A stretch of DNA of 64,000 nucleotides. Origin: HGW-17 sp964516435 (GTDB taxonomy: Bacteria > Myxococcota_A > Polyangia > HGW-17). The stretch covers positions 1 through 64,000 of the forward strand of contig CAZEZP010000095.1 in NCBI GenBank assembly GCA_964516435.1. Reading direction: 5' to 3'. Position 1 is the first letter of the stretch. Every line of letters begins with the position of its first letter. The position numbers and the translations under genes are program-made. The notes beneath the pieces are model-generated. The model worked only from the letters and a program-made list of their open reading frames with translations. It was not told the origin of the DNA and searched no databases. This document shows positions 60,117 through 64,000 of this stretch, in pieces.

Positions 60117-62078
60117 TCAAAAGAAAAATGCCAGTCCCGCATGGAGCCAGAATCCGAACGTCTTGGCATGCTCGGCAGCGAAGAATTTCTCTCCCTCCCC
60201 AAAATCGAACCACTTCCAGAGGAAGTTGGCTTCCAGGCGAAACGCCGCCCGGCAGGAGGAATGCAGGCATGCTTCGAGACCGCCGAACCCGTTGAAGAAG
60301 AAGCCGACGGTCTGATAGGAATCGGCATCGATCGCCGTTTCCGTATTGTCGGGATTCAATTTCATCGACTCCACCCGCACGCGAATGACGCCGCCGACGC
60401 CCCCCCATCCCACATAGGGGCGCAGCCAGCCATTTCCCAGAAGTCGGGCATAGCGCCCGAAGAACTGAGATCCGCGATGAGACTCGATGGAATACGCCTT
60501 GGGGTCGATCCGGGCGTCCTCGTAGGAAACCTTGTCGACGAAGTTGAGGAGAACCCCCACCGACGCGCGCTGCCTGCGATTCCAGAGCAGACCCGCCTCC
60601 ATGGAAAAGGAAGCATCATTAGCGCCCTGCCCCAACTTCCACAACACCGCGTTGCGCTCGGTCATCGTCCCGTCGGGCAGGCCCAGCCACTGCCGCCCCG
60701 CCGAGGGAGAGAGGAAAATGCGCCAGGTGCGCGCACCGGAAGGCTTTTCCGGCGTTTTCTCCTTCTGTGGCGCTGCCGTGCCCGCATTTCCTGCCGGATT
60801 CGGCACCGGCGCATCGCCCGGCTTTCCGGCATCGCCCGGCTTCCCAGCATCCCCGGACGGTTCCGGCGCCTTTTCCGGCGGCAACTGGATTTCCTGCGGC
60901 TTCTCGCGGCCCCAGGCGGCCAGTTCATTGCCCGCGGCATCCCGCGCCTCGATGTGATAGGCCATCTTGCGGAACTGCACGCGCGTCCCCGGCAGCACGG
61001 TCACGAAACGGCGCTTTCCCATTCGTTCCATCGCCTCTTCCTGCGCGGCGCCATCGTCGAATCGCACCACCAGCACCACCCGGTCCACCCCCTTGAGATC
61101 GTCCGACAGCCGGCAGGAAAGCACCAGGTCCTCGCCACGCACGGCCGTCTGCGGCGGTGCGTGCTCCACGGGCACAGCGGGGTTCGCCTCCGGTTCCGGC
61201 GGCAGTTTTCCGCTCTCCTCCAGTTTCCGGATGCGCAGCAGTCGTTCCCGTTCGGCCTGCAGCCGCGCGAAATATTCCGCGGAAACCTTCTGGAAGAATT
61301 CCAACAGCGCCGCGTCGGAAAAAGCCTCGGGCAGGGTGGCCGTGGGCCGCACCCGCAGCACCTGCTGGAAACTTTCCTGGGACGCCTGCGCGTTTCCCAG
61401 TCGGAACTCCACGATTCCCATGTGCAGTTGCAATTCCACGCCGGAATCCGACGACAGGCAGAGCGAACGCTGGGCCGGCGTGGCGCCGCCAAGCGATCCG
61501 AACGCTTCCGACAGCAGGGAGCGGGCTCGGGTCCAGTTCTTGTCCTGCATGGCCTTTTTGACCCGCGAAAGCGCTTCCTTCAGGCTCTTGACCACCACGT
61601 CGGGACAGGCGTCCGCGTTTTCCACCGGGGCCACGGGGACGGCTTCCTCGGCAATCTGCACGCGATCCGCAAGTCCCTTGATCTCCTCCAGGCGCTTGCG
61701 CACGGCCGGCTTGATCTCCTCGGCCTCGGGACTCTCATAGGCCAGGATGAGCCCGTAGCTTTCCCGCGCGCGGGAATACACGCCCGCCTGGTCGTAGGAC
61801 TGGGCCAGTTTGTAGCGGGCGTTGAGGCTGTAGGGCACGAACCGCAGCACGCACTCGAAGCTTTCGGCCGCCTTGAGATAATCCCTGCTGGAAAAATACA
61901 TGCCCCCCGTCTTGAAATAGCGGCGCGCGATTTCCGTGTTCCTGTCGTTGTCGTCGGTCACGCTGGGGCAGTGCATCTTCTCGGCATGGGCCTGTCTCGG
62001 CATCGCGCCAATAGCCAGCACCGCCAAAATCCATGCAGCGGCATACATTCGACAAGCAACTTGAAAGAATGGATTCAT
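60117..62078 (-). CDS. Exported TPR-containing protein with C-terminal barrel-like part
   Basis: 653 residues from the ATG at 62078; a signal peptide ends RQAHA. Residues 40-230 hold TPR-like repeats (YFKTGGMYFSSRDYLKAAES, ARYKLAQSYDQAGVYSRARE and MGIVEFRLGNAQASQESFQQ). A beta-rich domain follows (~270-395), then a Pro/Gly linker with repeats GDAGKPGDAGKPGD. The last ~190 residues look like an outer-membrane barrel ending in WLHAGLAFFF, with the terminal Phe favoured by the barrel-insertion machinery. It probably works at the outer membrane. No family recognised. Confidence 0.8.
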   Translation of the reverse strand: MNPFFQVACRMYAAAWILAVLAIGAMPRQAHAEKMHCPSVTDDNDRNTEIARRYFKTGGMYFSSRDYLKAAESFECVLRFVPYSLNARYKLAQSYDQAGVYSRARESYGLILAYESPEAEEIKPAVRKRLEEIKGLADRVQIAEEAVPVAPVENADACPDVVVKSLKEALSRVKKAMQDKNWTRARSLLSEAFGSLGGATPAQRSLCLSSDSGVELQLHMGIVEFRLGNAQASQESFQQVLRVRPTATLPEAFSDAALLEFFQKVSAEYFARLQAERERLLRIRKLEESGKLPPEPEANPAVPVEHAPPQTAVRGEDLVLSCRLSDDLKGVDRVVLVVRFDDGAAQEEAMERMGKRRFVTVLPGTRVQFRKMAYHIEARDAAGNELAAWGREKPQEIQLPPEKAPEPSGDAGKPGDAGKPGDAPVPNPAGNAGTAAPQKEKTPEKPSGARTWRIFLSPSAGRQWLGLPDGTMTERNAVLWKLGQGANDASFSMEAGLLWNRRQRASVGVLLNFVDKVSYEDARIDPKAYSIESHRGSQFFGRYARLLGNGWLRPYVGWGGVGGVIRVRVESMKLNPDNTETAIDADSYQTVGFFFNGFGGLEACLHSSCRAAFRLEANFLWKWFDFGEGEKFFAAEHAKTFGFWLHAGLAFFF

Positions 62079-62131
62079 TGAATTTTTTCCTTCATGCACA
62101 GCATGGGCAACCAATAAAACTTATTGAAATT

Positions 62132-62719
62132 TTATTTCCCCAACGAGCAAACCCCCAAGGGAACCTTTTGACCTTGCAGGTTGATATAACTCCACCCTTC
62201 CTGGTGCACGCAAACTGCACCACTAGAAATACAATCATCCGACAACGAACACAAACTGCGACAAATCATATTGCTACAGACCGGATTGGGGATGACCTGT
62301 GGATTGCAATCCCTTGACATGCTGCAGGAAATTTTATTTTCCACCGTCTCACAGACGGGCTTTTCCCAAGAAGGTTCATAAAAGCACTGCTTGCTACCCT
62401 GGCAAGCATGTCCATCGTCTTTGCCCAAGGGATCACATTCGCTCGGCAGCACTTGGTTGTTGGTGTTGTTGGAAGACACACACGACGTAGTATCCCACTG
62501 GCACGTCTGTGGGCTGCAACCGGCCGCTCCCCCTGAATATCCCCGGCTCAGACAGAGCTGCGCCGCCTCATCGGGTGTGAACATGCCGGGCTCGCATTCC
62601 TCGCCGGGTTCCAGTTTTCCGTTTGGACAAGGATACACATAGGCTTCCGTCTGGCATCCAATCAAAAGGAAAGAAACGAACCAGAATCCCCTTCCCGCCC
62701 ATTGTCGAATCCGCTGCAT
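62132..62719 (-). CDS. Cys-rich lipoprotein
   Basis: 195 residues from the ATG at 62719 behind GGGAGG. The lipoprotein signal ends LLIGC. The mature part has about 20 Cys in disulfide-type patterns (GEECEPGMFTP, GCSPQTCQWDTTSC, CSNMICRSLCSLSDDC), like the Cys-rich surface repeats of myxobacterial lipoproteins. The GEECEPG piece resembles the DUF4215-type Cys repeat. Function unknown. Confidence 0.8.
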   Translation of the reverse strand: MQRIRQWAGRGFWFVSFLLIGCQTEAYVYPCPNGKLEPGEECEPGMFTPDEAAQLCLSRGYSGGAAGCSPQTCQWDTTSCVSSNNTNNQVLPSECDPLGKDDGHACQGSKQCFYEPSWEKPVCETVENKISCSMSRDCNPQVIPNPVCSNMICRSLCSLSDDCISSGAVCVHQEGWSYINLQGQKVPLGVCSLGK

Positions 62720-62897
62720 GGTGGCATTCCTCCCGACGCCAGAGAAAATAAACGATTCGCCGGCGTTTGCAACCTCGATTTCCGGGAAACCGGAATGTCC
62801 GGAAATTCCGGTTCTTTCCGCAGGTTTTGCTTTTCGCCGAAAACGCACTACCATGGGCGCGCGAAAGGAGTTTTTTCCTTTCCGCCCGAGGTTTTCG

Positions 62898-64000
62898 ATG
62901 CTCGTGCTGTCCCCTGGATTCCTGCGCCACGTCTTCTTCGAGGAAGTCGTCGCTTCGGCCGCTCCTCTGTCCGAGCCTGGAACGGCGCTGGAGCGGCACA
63001 TGGGCGCCTTCCTGCCGGGCGACGAGGAGCGCCTGTGCGCCTTCTGGAACGACACGGACGCCCTGCGCGCCTGGATGAAGCGCCACGATGCGCGCGTGCT
63101 CGAAGGTCACCTGCGCAACCTGCAGGTCCGCTTCCTCGACGCGGATCCGTCCGCCTGGGGACCGGTGGAACTGGCCCGCCTGCACTCCGTGGCCGCCAGC
63201 ACGAAGTGGATCCTGGAAAATGCCGCCGTCTGCCGGACGCTGGATGAACCGGCCATGGAAAGAGCCACGGCCGCCCTGCGCCACGTCCTGGACATCCTTT
63301 CGCCCCACTGCGCCGGCGCGGGCTTCCACCTGAGCGCCACACCCGGCTCTCCTCTGGAGCAGGCCCGAGCACGCCTGAAGGACGCCAATGGGCGCTGGAT
63401 GGAACTGGAACGACGCCAGCGGGCGGAAACGGCGGCCCGACTGGGCATCGAGCCCGTCCGGCTGAAGAGCGACGTGACCCTGCCGGCGGGAGATCCCCGG
63501 CTGGAAACTTTCCGCACGCTCCCGGAAATGCGCGAGGTGGAAACCTCCGTGCATCAGGTCCGCTTCCGCTTCACCGTTTCGGGCGAGGCCCGCGCGGCGC
63601 ACGATGCAATGATCCAGGCCCGCCGCGACTGCCTGGAACTGGAAAATGCCGGGATTGCCGATCTCCAGGAACGATTGCGGCCTCACCGGGATGGATTGAA
63701 GAACGCCCTGGCCGCAGCCGGAAAAATCGATATCCACTTCGTCCGGGCCCGCTGGGCCGAAGCGCACGATGCCTGCCGCCCCGAAATCGCATCCGACGGC
63801 ATCATCACGGCCGCCGGCGCCGCGCATCCCCACATCGAGAGGCAGGTGGCGCGCCTCGGCCGGCGCTACCAGAGACTCGATTTTCGCCTGGTCCCTCCGC
63901 TTTCGAGCCTCACCGGGGCCAACATGGGGGGCAAGACCGCCTTCCTGCGCACAGTGGGGCTGTTCCAGGTCCTCTTCCAGAAGGGGCATTTCCTTCCGGC
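62898..64000 (+). CDS. MutS-family ATPase, N-terminal part (runs off the window)
   Basis: 367 codons are open from the ATG at 62898 (GAGG upstream) to the window edge. The start lacks a mismatch-recognition domain. A helical lever region of ~250 residues leads to the ATPase Walker A in LTGANMGGKTAFLRTVGLFQ (~338-357). This is the layout of short MutS paralogues rather than MutS1. Relatives include MutS2-like proteins and KamC, a MutS-like reactivation factor of aminomutases; the missing C-terminus and next genes would decide. Confidence 0.88.
   Translation, partial: MLVLSPGFLRHVFFEEVVASAAPLSEPGTALERHMGAFLPGDEERLCAFWNDTDALRAWMKRHDARVLEGHLRNLQVRFLDADPSAWGPVELARLHSVAASTKWILENAAVCRTLDEPAMERATAALRHVLDILSPHCAGAGFHLSATPGSPLEQARARLKDANGRWMELERRQRAETAARLGIEPVRLKSDVTLPAGDPRLETFRTLPEMREVETSVHQVRFRFTVSGEARAAHDAMIQARRDCLELENAGIADLQERLRPHRDGLKNALAAAGKIDIHFVRARWAEAHDACRPEIASDGIITAAGAAHPHIERQVARLGRRYQRLDFRLVPPLSSLTGANMGGKTAFLRTVGLFQVLFQKGHFLP

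Overview
The window is GC-rich chromosomal DNA from a bacterium that I would place, loosely, among deltaproteobacterial or Myxococcota-like lineages. The grounds are an Hanks-type Ser/Thr kinase with a membrane anchor and Pro-rich tail, a TonB-family energy transducer, many lipoproteins and outer-membrane-type proteins, Roadblock/DUF4388 signalling proteins, and a HydE radical-SAM maturase that suggests anaerobic or facultative life. This placement is inference; no rRNA is present.

Region 1 (1-13.8 kb) is a complete type I-G (formerly I-U) CRISPR-Cas locus. The array has 29 repeats in view and runs off the left edge. An AT-rich leader (2107-2465) separates it from the rightward cas genes. In order these are a cas4-cas1 fusion, cas2, a DUF6261-like accessory gene, cas3 (helicase first, HD domain last), cas8/csx17, cas7/csb1 and the Cas5-Cas6 protein csb2. 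The repeat's minus strand ends in ATTGAAGG, so the array is read leftward, away from the cas genes. Two old spacers are near copies of each other.

Region 2 (13.8-20.6 kb) holds a tandem AAA+ ATPase gene whose 3' end is duplicated beside it. Next is a remarkable 891-residue protein made of two tyrosine phenol-lyase/tryptophanase halves in which the active-site residues are divided between the halves. A beta-propeller LVIVD lipoprotein follows.

Region 3 (20.7-29.7 kb) is a leftward signalling operon: Roadblock/LC7, a metallo-beta-lactamase-fold di-iron (ODP-type) protein, a giant tandem HD-GYP/PAS/histidine kinase, two receiver-DUF4388 response regulators, a ParA-like ATPase, a second small regulator-like protein, and a divergent Tex/S1 protein.

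Region 4 (30-42.7 kb) is mixed: a Cys-rich repeat lipoprotein, xseB, a DTW tRNA-modifying enzyme, Rrf2-hydE, a SWIM-finger Ski2-like helicase, a methyltransferase, a lipoprotein/rhomboid/TonB operon and a Ser/Thr kinase.

Region 5 (42.8-51 kb) is housekeeping: rpsP, rimM, valS, a CDP-alcohol phosphatidyltransferase and aconitase.

Region 6 (51.1-58.5 kb) is a CotH/VTC/DUF4956 cell-surface cluster with an outer-membrane porin-like protein and a CotH-beta-helix fusion.

Region 7 (58.5-64 kb) has a BtuF-like binding protein, tRNA-Gly(CCC), a double zf-TFIIB protein, two envelope proteins and the start of a MutS-family ATPase that leaves the window.
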